Source of the DNA: Podarcis raffonei
Taxonomy: Eukaryota; Chordata; Lepidosauria; Squamata; Lacertidae
Assembly: GCF_027172205.1 (NCBI RefSeq)
Contig: NC_070603.1
Span: forward strand, 105,189,803 to 105,253,802
Direction of reading: 5' to 3'
Length of the DNA stretch: 64,000 nt
Shown: one piece after another, positions 40,774 through 50,216 of the stretch
Layout of the letters: each line of letters starts with the position of its first letter
Numbering within the stretch: the stretch's first letter is position 1
The notes under the pieces: generated by a model
Told to the model about the DNA's origin: nothing
Databases searched by the model: none
The model's input: only the letters and a program-made list of their open reading frames with translations
Translations under genes and position numbers: made by a program

Positions 40774-40999
40774 CAGTGGTACCTCGGGTTAAGTACTTAA
40801 TTTGTTCCAGAGGTCCGTTCTTAACCTGAAACTGTTCTTAACCTGAAGCACCACTTTAGCTAATGGGGCCTCCTGCTGCTGCCGCGCTGCCGGAGCACGA
40901 TTTCTATTCTCATCCTTAAGCAAAGTTCTTAACCCGAGGTACTATTTCTGGGTTTGCGGAGTCTGTAACCTGAAGCGTATGTAACCCGAGGTACCACTG
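40774..40999. mobile_element. Pogo/Tigger-like MITE, subfamily A
   Basis: Ends CAGTGGTACCTCGGGTTAAG and CCCGAGGTACCACTG with TA on both sides. Confidence 0.87.
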
Positions 41000-41499
41000 T
41001 ATCTGTTTACACCCAGAGGACACAGAACAGGATGTAGTGTAGGTCAGGACAGGGGCCAAGTCTACCTACGCCAACGGTTTATGAAGTGATTACATTGAGA
41101 GCAGCCTTTTCATGGTCACCCTAAGATTTCATGGGTGTAGTAGCACTCATGGGTACCATGGTTTCACTTGGTGGTGTTGACCTTTAATGCGCCACACAGC
41201 TTTGGCCCTATATAACTGAAGGAGAATCTCCACAACTTCCATCGTTCAGCCCAGACACTGAGGTGCAGCTTTGAAGGTCCTTTTGGTGGTTCCCTCATGG
41301 TGAGGAGCCTGCTCACCTTTTATGGTGTGGCAGCATTGTGAGCTGGTGAAGGCTTCCAAAGAACCCAACAAGGGAGTCTCAGGTGTTGGGGTCCGAGCTG
41401 AGCAGGCTGGGGGCGACATAACACTCCCTACGCCTATCCAAGCCTGCCTGCCATATTGGCCAATGGCAGGCAAGCTTGGATGTGGGGCTGAAGTTGGGG

Positions 41500-41780
41500 G
41501 CAGAGCTGAGGGACATTTAAGTAGCTTGCACCTGAGGTTACAGGGTACTAGGCAGAGGGTAGTGGCGCTTGCCCTGTGGAACAACCTCCTGTCAGATGTC
41601 AAAGAAATAAACAATTATACAACCTTTCCTAGACATCTAGAGGCAGTCCTGTATCTGGACATTTTTCATGTTTGATGTTCTGTTGTGTCTTTGTATATTC
41701 TGTTGGAAGCTGCCCAGAGAGGCTGGGGCAACCCAATCCAATGGGTAGTGTACCCAAATAAATATTATTAATAGTATTCT
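41500..41780 (+). repeat. L2/CR1-group LINE 3' end
   Basis: Encodes LWNNLLSDVKEINNYTTFPR, the C-terminal motif of this LINE group, then 'ggaagctgcccagagaggct' and 'aaataaatattattaat' at the 3' terminus. Confidence 0.7.
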
Positions 41781-41999
41781 TATTAGCCGTGGGAGGGAAA
41801 TTAGGATAGGCCGGGGATCCAGATGTGGGAGGATAGAATATTCATACCTCTGTATACCTGAAGAACTCGTTTCCAAGCTGTATACCTGAAGAACTTGTTT
41901 CCAAGCTCCTCCACTCAGTGCCAAGCTGCTGATAGCAACAACTTTCACCTCAGTAGAGAAGTAAAATCGTGGAGAGAGTGTGTTGCACCTAACAAGTGA

Positions 42000-42190
42000 C
42001 AGGTAAGACTCAATCAGCTACTGGGGGTTTCAGAGGAGATGGTTTATCTAGATCTATGTCAGTCTGGTTTCAGGCTTGGTTATGGGACCGAGACAGCTTT
42101 GGTGGATGATGTACAGCAGGAATTGGCCAGAGGAGATGTGTCCTAGCTGGTTCTGCTGGACCTCTCGGCACCCTTCAGTGCCGTTGACCA
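42000..42190 (+). repeat. L2-type LINE reverse transcriptase fragment
   Basis: Translates, with a stop, to QSGFRLGYGTETALVDDVQQ and LVLLDLSAPFSAVD, the RT region seen in the LINE at 49961-53233. Degenerate. Confidence 0.65.
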
Positions 42191-42505
42191 AGGTGTCGAA
42201 CAGAAGTCCACCAGAACCACCTTCTGGGTTTGCTCCTCCAGGAAGGAACAAAGCCATTGTAAAACAGTGCCTCCGAGTCTCATCCTAGCAAAGTAGCCTT
42301 CTTGGGGAGTGCTCCCAGACTGGGGAAGTCCTTCCCTAGAAAAGTTAAACTGGTTCCTTCTTTGTTGTCTTTCCACCAGCAAGTGAAGACTTTGTTGTCC
42401 CAACAGGCTTTTGGGAACAGACTAATTGCAATGAAATGGCTGGTGCCATGCTGTTTTTACTGTAATTATCAGTCTGTTTTAAATTGTGTGTGCGTGTCTA
42501 CACAC

Positions 42506-42509
<4 letters not shown>

Positions 42510-42552
<43 letters not shown>

Positions 42553-43230
42553 AACCCGCCCATTTGGCTGGGTTTCCCCAGCCACTCTGGGCGGCTTCCA
42601 ACAGAATATTAAAATACAATAGTCCGTCAAACATTAAAAGCTTCCCTAAACAGGACTGAGGGACGCGGGTGGCGCTGTGGGTAAAAGCCTCAGCGCCTAG
42701 GGCTTGCCGATCGAAAGGTCGGCGGTTCGAATCCCCGCGGCGGGGTGCGCTCCCTCTGCTTAGTCCCAGCGCCTGCCAACCTAGCAGTTCGAAAGCACCC
42801 CCGGGTGCAAGTAGATAAATAGGGACCGCTTACCAGCGGGAAGGTAAACGGCGTTCTGTGTGCTGCGCTGGCTCGCCAGATGCAGCTTGTCACGCTGGCC
42901 ACGTGACCCGGAAGTGTCTGCGGACAGCGCTGGCCCCCGGCCTCTTGAGTGAGATGGGCGCACAACCCCAGAGTCTGTCAAGACTGGCCCGTACGGGCAG
43001 GGGTACCTTTACCTTTTTAAACAGGACTGCCTTCAGATGTCTTCTAAAAGTCTGGTAGTTGTTTTTCTTTTTGACAACTGGTGGGAGGGCGTTCCACAGG
43101 GCGGGGGCCACTACCAAGAAGGCCCTCTGCCTGGTTCCCTGTAACATGACTTCTCGCAGCGAGGGAACTGCCAGAAGGCCCTAGGCGCTGGACCTCAGTG
43201 TCTGGGCAGAACGATGAGGGTGGAGGCACT
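42510..43230 (-). repeat. L2/CR1-group LINE 3' end, split by a SINE
   Basis: Minus strand: APALWNALPPVVKKKNNYQT and RRHLKAVLF at 43020-43150, then, past the SINE, the 3' terminus 'ccgcccagagtggctgggga' and an (ATA/TTA)n tail at 42508-42550. Confidence 0.75.
42659..43017 (+). mobile_element. tRNA-derived squamate SINE (Squam1-like)
   Basis: Plus-strand copy from 'ggacgcgggtggcgctgtgg' to '...gggtacctttacctttt', B box 'ggttcgaatcc'. Perfect 12-bp duplication TAAACAGGACTG at 42647-42658 and 43018-43029. Confidence 0.93.
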
Positions 43231-43269
43231 CCTTCAGGTATACTGGGCAGAGGCTGTTTACCTTTCCCC

Positions 43270-43850
43270 CCCCCCTTTTTAAATTAACATATAAAACACA
43301 TATATTTTCATTTACACAATACACATACACAACACACTACCTTATTTTCATAACATAAAACATACCTACATTACTCTATATAATACCTACCTATACTATA
43401 CATATCAACATACCTACACACCTACCCCACACAGACACCCACCAAGTGACTTGACTTCCAGCCGTTCTTGTTATGCTACTTTATTTTTCCAACTAGCTTA
43501 AACACATCTCATTATTTCTTTAATCTCTTCTTCTGTCTTGACTTTACTCTCCTTTCACTCTAATCATTTTATGGATTCACTCAATATCTGTCAGAAATTC
43601 TACTTTTTCCACATAAATTTTGATGTATTCCTTAAAGATAGCCCACTCCTTATTTGCTTTTTGTACCATATCTCCTCTTATCCTCCCCGTTAGTTCAGCA
43701 ATATGGAAGTATTCCATCATTTTAGATAGCCAGTCTGTTTTAGTTGGGACCTTGCTGCTTTTCCAATTTTTGGCAATCAATAACCTTGCCGCCATAGTCG
43801 CATACATAAATTTTGGTCTGACCGTTCTTTTTATTTCCTCTGACATGATA
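43270..43850 (-). mobile_element. L1 LINE 3' fragment
   Basis: Minus strand: 3' UTR followed by ORF2 C-terminus RPKFMYATMAARLLIAKNWK and FHIAELTGRIRGDMVQKAN. Close paralogue of 10715-11400 and the source of the empty site for the MITE there. Confidence 0.85.
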
Positions 43851-43861
43851 CATAGGAGGGT

Positions 43862-44764
43862 TCGGTTGGGCCCTTATACCTCTAATACGCTTAAGACTAA
43901 CACAGGAACACCACAGGGATGCGTACTCAGTCCGCTCCTTTATATTCTCTACACGTACAATTGTGTCGCTGCTCACCCTAGTAATAGGGTTCTCAAATTT
44001 GCAGATGACACAACCGTGATTGGGCTCATCCCTGAAAGGGAGGGTGAAACGGATTATAGAGATGAGGTGGAGCGGCTGACAGAGTGGTGCAGAGCTAACA
44101 ACTTGCTCATAAATACAAGGAAGACAAAGGAGCTTGTGGTGGACTTCAGGAGACAGAAGAGCAATGTCCAGCCACTTTTGATTGATGGGGTCTGTGTGGA
44201 GAGGGTAACAACGTTCAGATTTTTGGGCATTGAATTACAAGAGGATCTGTCCTGGAGTGTCAACACAAGGGGGCTTGTGAAGAAGGCGCACCAGAGACTG
44301 TACTTTTTGAGAAAAACCATCTTCCGCAGAAACTGCTGCTTGCCTTCTATCACTGTTCCATTGAGAGCGTGCTCACTTATGGCTTATGTATGTGGTACAG
44401 AAGCTGTACTACCCAGGACAGGATGGGGTTGTGCAGAGTTGTTAAGGCAGCAGAGAGCATTGTTGGCTGCCCACTCTCCACCTTAGAGCAGATTTATGCC
44501 ACAAGGTGCCATAGGAAGGCACTGGACATAGTAAAAGATCCATCGCATCCTGGTCACTGTCTCTTCGAGCTCCTGCCGTTGGGACGGAGATACAGGACGA
44601 TGAAGACAAGAACGAGCCGTCTTAAGAACAGCTTCTTCTCCAGAGCGATCTCGTCCCTGAATGGGAAGCCTGGACTTTGAAAGTCATCTAATCTTCCTTG
44701 CTGTACTATACTGTATTGTTTTAATTAGTGTTTTTATGGAGCAGTCAAGTAATTTCGTTGTCCC
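43862..44764 (+). mobile_element. Non-LTR retrotransposon 3' fragment (L2/Rex1-like)
   Basis: RT motifs GTPQGCVLSPLLYILY and KFADDTTVIGLI (catalytic FADD), then LTEWCRANNLLINTRKTKEL, TTFRFLGIELQEDLSW and, in a shifted frame, HPGHCLFELLPLGRRYRTMK. The 3' end 'aatttcgttgtccc' is typical of this group. 5' truncated and with at least one frameshift near 44390. The exact clade is uncertain. Confidence 0.75.
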
Positions 44765-44767
44765 AGT

Positions 44768-45017
44768 GGGGAGAGCACAGGTCCTCCACTGCCCACACCC
44801 ACCCTGCGCAGAAGACTTCCTCGCAGGGAGAGTAGGCGGAGACTTGGCGTCAAAGAACTTCTTTGCTGGAAGAAGTTCAAGAAACGCCCACTGTCGGATT
44901 CTGCCAGCGACTGAGCAGCCACGAAGTGAGGGGCTGTCCAGCCAGGAAAGGTTTAACCAGGCCACCTACCCAGGAGTGGCGGCAACTTACGCACGAGCAA
45001 CCCCTATAACCATTACA
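44768..45017 (+). repeat. Gypsy 5' LTR copy (fossil)
   Basis: Matches the 3' LTR from 'gagagcacaggtcctcc' to 'ataaccatta'. It ends ATTACA, after which the internal region begins. Confidence 0.8.
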
Positions 45018-45070
45018 GCAATCCGTCAGTCACCGACGTTGCTTGTGCGCAGCTACAGGCAGGCAGCATA

Positions 45071-45586
45071 ATGAATCAAACCAGAGAAGCCAGAGAGACG
45101 GAACAAGCAGCTGGAGTGCAAAATCTGGTGGAGAGGAACCGAGATTTGGAACAGCATGTAGCTCTGCTGACGGCGCGGCTAGAAGAAAGGCGGGCGCAGG
45201 ATGGACAGGTCAGAACCACCCCCATCGCAAGGAAGGTACCGGGACTGGTACATAAGTTTGGGGGGAAGCCCCAAGACTATAACGCGTTCCGGACGGAAAT
45301 AGAGTACGCTTTGGAACTGCAGCATAATGACTTTGCTGATGATGGGGAGAGGGTCGCATATGTCATTGGGCATCTACAGGATGGCGCCCGGGAATGGGTG
45401 AGGCCCCTAATGGCGACGCAAAACACTGCCTTGAAGGACCTTAGGAAATTTTTTGGCGCGATGGATGCAATGTACTCCAGCCAAGTGGAGCAAAATGTGA
45501 CTCGCCGGGAACTGATGGGGTGCAAGCAGGGAAATGCCAACGCTTGGCTGCCGATCAGCGGGCACAGCAGCCAGGCCAGCAACTAA
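45071..45586 (+). CDS. Gypsy gag-like region (fossil part)
   Basis: Coiled-coil-like start (VERNRDLEQHVALLTARLEE) followed by a capsid-type segment with KFGGKPQDYNAFRTEIEYAL and GHLQDGAREWVRPLM, features of gypsy Gag. It would form the particle shell. Part of a broken element. Confidence 0.75.
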   Translation: MNQTREARETEQAAGVQNLVERNRDLEQHVALLTARLEERRAQDGQVRTTPIARKVPGLVHKFGGKPQDYNAFRTEIEYALELQHNDFADDGERVAYVIGHLQDGAREWVRPLMATQNTALKDLRKFFGAMDAMYSSQVEQNVTRRELMGCKQGNANAWLPISGHSSQASN

Positions 45587-45927
45587 TAGAAGTGCCCCAG
45601 CCAGACCCCCCCAAGGCAGCAATAGCCATAGAAGTGGTGCTAGAACTCCCGAATGGGCACCCAGTCAAGGTTAAGGCGCTGCTGGATTCAGGCAGCTCCT
45701 GCAATTTCTTTAGCAAGGACTTCGCTCTGGGACACCAACTCCACCTGCTGCCCCTGGATTTCCCCTTGCAAGTGACCACCATAGATGGCAGAGAACTTCT
45801 GGGAGGGGAAGTGACGCACCAGACCCCACCAATGAGAATGAGGGTTTCACGGCACACGGAGACCGTTGCCTTTCACGTAGCCACACTGGCAGGACCCCCA
45901 ATAATACTGGGAATGAGCTGGCTGTAA
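45520..45927 (+). CDS. Gypsy protease-like region (fossil part)
   Basis: Aspartic protease signature ALLDSGSSCNFFSKD and a downstream PPIILGMSWL, as in retropepsins of gypsy elements. Part of a broken element. Confidence 0.78.
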   Translation: MQAGKCQRLAADQRAQQPGQQLIEVPQPDPPKAAIAIEVVLELPNGHPVKVKALLDSGSSCNFFSKDFALGHQLHLLPLDFPLQVTTIDGRELLGGEVTHQTPPMRMRVSRHTETVAFHVATLAGPPIILGMSWL

Positions 45928-45947
45928 CTGCATGATCCAGTAGTGGC

Positions 45948-48458
45948 ATGGCATCAGCGGACAGTCACCTTTGGGTCAGCTTACTGCTTGGAACATTGCA
46001 TGGGGGGGAAACCCCAAGGATGACAGTGGCCAGGGTGGCGGGAATGGCGGTGGAGCCAAAAGAGAAGGTGCCACCCCAATATGCTGACCTGCAGGAGGTC
46101 TTCAGCGAGAAGGAGGCGGATAGGCTACCCCCCCATAGGCCCTTTGACTGCCAAATCAACCTACTCCCAGGGGCTCAGCTGCCAGTGGGTAAACTGTATG
46201 CCATGTCGGACAGGGAGATGCAGGAGTTGCGGGAATTTATCGACAAGAACTTGAAAAGAGGTTTCATAAGAGAATCAAAGGCGGTGGGGGGCAGCCCGGT
46301 GTTCTTTGCGGACAAAAAGGATACAAATCAGCCCAGGCTCGTTGTGGACTACCGGGGCGTCAACCTGGTGTCAGAACCCGCGACCTTCCCAATGCCCAGG
46401 ATTGACGACATTTTAACACAGGTGAGGCAGGGGAAAATTTTTACCAAGCTGGACCTCAGGGGGGCATACAATTTGATCAGGATGAGGGAGGGGGACAAAT
46501 GGAAAACCACCATGTTCACCCCCCTGGGAGCCTTCGAATACTTAGTTATGCCATTCGGATTACAGTCCGGCTCCGCCTGCTTTCAAGCTTTCATGCACCA
46601 CGTGTTGGGGTCCCTGCTGTACAAAAACTGCGTAGCCTTCTTGGACGACGTCTTAATTTATTCTGACAATGAGAAGCAACATGTCAAGGACGTCAGGGAA
46701 GTGCTAAAGAGACTGCAGAGGCACCAGTTGTGGGTCAAGCTGGAAAAATGCCAATTTCACACAAGGGAGGTCGAGTTTCTGGGGTACAAGTTGTCAGACA
46801 AGGGTCTAGCTATGGACCCCAGCAAGGTGCAGGCGGTACTGGAATGGAAGGCCCCCAAGACCCGGAAGGACGTGCAGAGGTTCCTAGGGTTCAGCAACTT
46901 TTACAGGAAGTTCATCAAGAACTTCGCTCATTTAACAGCACCCATCACAGACTGTCTCAGCAGCAAAAAGAAGTTCGTCTGGACGGAAGGGGCCCAGCGA
47001 TCCTTTGAAAGCCTGAAGAAAGCATTTGCGTCGGAAGAGCAACTCCTGCACGTGGATCTGGAGAAGCCCATGAGGCTAGAGACCGACGCGTCAGACAGGG
47101 CCATAGGAGCCGTACTTTTGCAGCCCGGAACCCAGCAAGAGTGGAGGCCGTGCGCCTTTTTCTCAAGGAAGCTGAACAAGTCGGAGCAGAACTACACGGT
47201 GTATGACCGCGAACTGCTAGATATCTATGCTGCGTTTCGCCGGTGGAGACATCTGTTCATAGGGGCGCGGGACAAGATCCAGGTTCGCACGGATCACAAG
47301 AACTTGGAGTACTGGAGGACTGCGCGAGTACTCAACCAGAGACAGATTCGATGGGCACAAGAGTTCTCCAAGTTTTCCTTCGAGATCCAGTATATGCCGG
47401 GAGCGGAGAATGTTAGAGCCGATGCTCTCTCCCGGAAGCCGGAGTACATGGAAGGAGAGGGACCGCCGGAAGCCCGACACGTGTTCCCCGAAGACAGATG
47501 GGTGTGTGTGGGAGTGTTGGTTGGGAAACGGGAACTGGCCGGTCTCACCAGGGACGACGAGTTCGCCCAAACTAAAATCAGGGCACTACGGGAAGGAAGG
47601 GAAAACCAGGGAGAATTTGAGGAAAAGGAAGGGCTACTGTACTATAAGGGAGCGCTGTACATACCAGGGGAGACATTGAGGGGAAGGGTACTCAAACAAC
47701 TCCACGACAACCCAACAGCAGGGCACTTTGGTCAGCACAAGACCATGCTGCTTGTCACCAGGCAGTTCTGGTGGCCAAGGGTGAGGGAAGATGTACGGGA
47801 GTACGTATGGGGGTGCGACCGCTGCCAGAGGGCAAAGGGGGAGAGGGCGGCACCTGCAGGGTTACTGGAACCCTTACCCACGCCGGGAAGACCCTGGGAG
47901 GTGGTCTCCATAGATTTTATGACTGATTTGCCCAAATCAAGAGGGAAGACAGCAGTCATGGTAGTAGTCGACCTACTGACAAAAATGTGCCATTTTATAG
48001 CTTGCTCGCATGCGGTGACGGCAGAGGAAACGGTCAGATTGTTTGTAGATCACATATTCAGGTTGCATGGGGCTCCCTCGAGGGTCATCTCAGATCGCGG
48101 GAAACAATTTACTTCAAGGTTCTGGAGGAAGCTCATGAGCTTGCTGCAGGTCGAGGTGGGGTTCTCAACGGCGAGACACCCGGAAACCAACGGACAAGCG
48201 GAACAAGCGAACAGTATACTCCAGCAATACCTACGCTGCTACGTCAGCGAGAGACAGAACGATTGGGTAGAGAAACTAGCGCTGGCTGAATTTGCATACA
48301 ACAACGCTGAACACGTGTCCACGGGAATGAGCCCGTTCATGGCCAATTATGGGTGTCACCCCTGGGCCTTCCCGGGGAGAGGGGAGGAAGGGTGGAGCGT
48401 ACCTGCAGCAGAGCACTTTGTGGAAGAAATGGAGCCTTGCACCAGCAACTCCAGATGA
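45948..48458 (+). CDS. Gypsy pol: RT, RNase H and integrase (fossil part)
   Basis: In order: RT (RLVVDYRGVNLVSEPATFPM, catalytic VAFLDDVLIYSD), RNase H (LETDASDRAIGAVLL), integrase zinc-binding region (HFGQHKTMLLVTRQFWWPRV, CDRCQRAKG) and the integrase core (SIDFMTDLP, VISDRGKQFTSRF, RHPETNGQAEQAN). Part of a broken element. Confidence 0.9.
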   Translation: MASADSHLWVSLLLGTLHGGETPRMTVARVAGMAVEPKEKVPPQYADLQEVFSEKEADRLPPHRPFDCQINLLPGAQLPVGKLYAMSDREMQELREFIDKNLKRGFIRESKAVGGSPVFFADKKDTNQPRLVVDYRGVNLVSEPATFPMPRIDDILTQVRQGKIFTKLDLRGAYNLIRMREGDKWKTTMFTPLGAFEYLVMPFGLQSGSACFQAFMHHVLGSLLYKNCVAFLDDVLIYSDNEKQHVKDVREVLKRLQRHQLWVKLEKCQFHTREVEFLGYKLSDKGLAMDPSKVQAVLEWKAPKTRKDVQRFLGFSNFYRKFIKNFAHLTAPITDCLSSKKKFVWTEGAQRSFESLKKAFASEEQLLHVDLEKPMRLETDASDRAIGAVLLQPGTQQEWRPCAFFSRKLNKSEQNYTVYDRELLDIYAAFRRWRHLFIGARDKIQVRTDHKNLEYWRTARVLNQRQIRWAQEFSKFSFEIQYMPGAENVRADALSRKPEYMEGEGPPEARHVFPEDRWVCVGVLVGKRELAGLTRDDEFAQTKIRALREGRENQGEFEEKEGLLYYKGALYIPGETLRGRVLKQLHDNPTAGHFGQHKTMLLVTRQFWWPRVREDVREYVWGCDRCQRAKGERAAPAGLLEPLPTPGRPWEVVSIDFMTDLPKSRGKTAVMVVVDLLTKMCHFIACSHAVTAEETVRLFVDHIFRLHGAPSRVISDRGKQFTSRFWRKLMSLLQVEVGFSTARHPETNGQAEQANSILQQYLRCYVSERQNDWVEKLALAEFAYNNAEHVSTGMSPFMANYGCHPWAFPGRGEEGWSVPAAEHFVEEMEPCTSNSR

Positions 48459-48842
48459 ATTTGGAGAGGGCCAAAGACATTTACAAGAGGCAGGCAGACA
48501 AGCACCGTCGGGAAGGGGAGACCATACGAGTGGGGGACCGGGTGTGGTTGTCAACCCGAGGGTTACCCTTTAAGGGAGGGTGCAAGAAGTTGCAGCCGAG
48601 GTGACTGGGACCTTTTGAGGTAACACAGCAGGTGAACCCTGTGGCATATAGGCTCAAGCTGCCAGACAGCATGAAGTTACACCCGGTGTTCCATAGGTCC
48701 CTACTCTCTCCATACAGGGAGGGGCGGGAATTCCCGGGATGGGAGGGGGAAGTCACCACACCCGCAAGTAGAGGAGAAAGAACACCACAACCAAGCCACG
48801 GAAATACTCAATTCCAGGTGGCGGGGGTGCAGAGTAGAGTAC

Positions 48843-49577
48843 TTGGTCACTTGGGAGGGGGAACCCCGGTCTGAAGACACGTGGGTTCCCGCGGAGGCAA
48901 GCAATGACGGGTATCTAGTGGAAGAGTTCCACAGTCGGTTCCCACGCAAACCAAAACCACCAGCGAGATTCTGGGAGGAGCAATTTGGCACCACCGACGA
49001 CGAGGAGGAGTTCGAGGGTTTTCCTGACTCCGAAGAGGAGGGAGGAGAAGCGTCGGAGAGGGAGGATTCAGACTGGGAGGCCCACCCTGCGAGGAGAGAT
49101 CAGAGAGGGTGGGAAGCGGGTTTTGAATCCTCTGAGGATAGCGACAGCTCCTTCCGAGGATTTCCCGCATTGTCGGCCGAGGACCGGGACGAAGTTGGAT
49201 CCAGAGGTGGCGCCGGGGGTGGAGGGGGTTCTGGGGGGGAGATGGATGTCAGGGAACTGTCATCGGAACGAGAGGAGGAGGAGAGGCTCCACGACGATGC
49301 TGGAGAGGGGCCAAGTAGGGAGAGAGGCAGGTCTCCTGTTGGGGAAGAAATTCAGCGCGACACCAGGGATGGAGGGGGGCCAATGGGGGAAGCGGAGAGC
49401 AGGCTCAGAGACTCTTCACTGGACACCAGCAGAGAGAGCACAGGTCCTCCGCTACCCACGCCCACCCTGCGCAGAAGGCTTCCACGCAGGGAGGCTAGGA
49501 GGAGACTGGGCGTCAAACAACTTTTATGTTGGAAAAGGTTGAAGAAACGCCCACTGTCGGATTCTGCCAGCGACTGA
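48843..49577 (+). CDS. Gypsy pol tail with chromodomain-like segment (fossil part)
   Basis: [20 protein letters not shown] and [11 protein letters not shown] resemble the chromodomain end of chromoviral integrases, which in that family steers insertion to certain chromatin. Followed by an acidic, low-complexity stretch that runs into the LTR. Part of a broken element. Confidence 0.6.
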   Translation: MVTWEGEPRSEDTWVPAEASNDGYLVEEFHSRFPRKPKPPARFWEEQFGTTDDEEEFEGFPDSEEEGGEASEREDSDWEAHPARRDQRGWEAGFESSEDSDSSFRGFPALSAEDRDEVGSRGGAGGGGGSGGEMDVRELSSEREEEERLHDDAGEGPSRERGRSPVGEEIQRDTRDGGGPMGEAESRLRDSSLDTSRESTGPPLPTPTLRRRLPRREARRRLGVKQLLCWKRLKKRPLSDSASD

Positions 49578-49679
49578 GCAGCCACGAAGTGAGGGGCTGT
49601 CCAGCCAGGAAAGGTTTAACCAGGCCACCTACCCAGGAGTGGCGGCAACTTACGCACGAGCAACCCCATAACCATTAGA
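49247..49679 (+). repeat. Gypsy 3' LTR (fossil)
   Basis: Starts TGTCAGGGAACTGTCATC after a purine-rich tract. The start is confirmed by the related solo LTR at 52167-52585, whose target duplication defines its ends. Confidence 0.8.
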
Positions 49680-49684
49680 TCCCT

Positions 49685-49960
49685 CTAGATCTATCACATC
49701 AGTATCCTTTAATTTACGTAATCCACTCCCTTAACCAGGTCAGACCTGATGCAGCATGATAGAATTCCAGGTCAGGTAAGGTCAAATCCGCCTCTCTTTC
49801 TCCGATCAATTTATAATTTATTCTAGATTTTTTCCCATTCCATACAAGCCCGGCTAGATCTCTTTTCCACTTCTTAAAGCAATCCATACCTCCTAGAATC
49901 AGCATGGTTTGGAATAGAAATATCATTCTAGGTAATATATTCGTCTTTACTGTTGAGATA
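49685..49960 (-). mobile_element. L1 LINE remnant, left part
   Basis: Minus-strand ORF2: ILPRMIFLFQTMLILGGMDC and FKKWKRDLAGLVWNGKKSRI. It continues in register at 53234-53545; the L2-type LINE between them was inserted into it. Confidence 0.85.
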
Positions 49961-50216
49961 CTGCTGCTGCTGCACCGTGAGTGTTGGGGAAGGCCGCTCC
50001 CTTCTCAGGCTAATTCTACCAAGCCTAGGGGGCGGGGCCCACACTCACCTCCGCCACAGTTTAAGAGGCCTCATGAGGCACTGGGACACTGCTGCTGCTG
50101 CACCGTGGGTGTTGGGGAAGGTCGCTCCCTCCTGCAGAGCCACTCCACCAAGCCTAGGGGGCGAGGCCCACACTCACCACCGCCACTGCTTTAAGGACAC
50201 TGGTGCTGCTGCAGCA
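49961..50216 (+). repeat. Two tandem 5' monomers of the L2-type LINE
   Basis: About 128 bp each, starting 'ctgctgctgctgcaccgtg' at 49961 and again at about 50089; both contain 'aagcctagggggcg' and 'cccacactcacc'. Placement at the 5' end suggests promoter monomers, as known for some other LINEs. Confidence 0.85.

Larger units (their letters stand above)
44768..49679 (+). mobile_element. Ty3/gypsy element, chromovirus-like (fossil)
   Basis: LTR retrotransposon with gag-, protease- and pol-like regions between two LTR copies (44768-45017 and 49247-49679). A purine-rich stretch ahead of 49247 is the likely polypurine tract. It is broken, with several breaks. Between the LTRs about 16 differences lie in the first half of their shared part and almost none in the second half, so age is hard to read; it is not recent, but not ancient. 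It sits between a LINE fragment and an L1 remnant. A related solo LTR occurs at 52167-52585. Confidence 0.9.

Noticed and set aside
43620-44486. 288-codon open frame as a single host gene
   Set aside because: It fuses antisense L1 sequence with a separate LINE reverse transcriptase fragment; the join lies at the repeat boundary near 43860.
48843-49577. Acidic Glu/Ser-rich 244-codon frame as a host protein
   Set aside because: It is the tail of the gypsy element and runs into its LTR.
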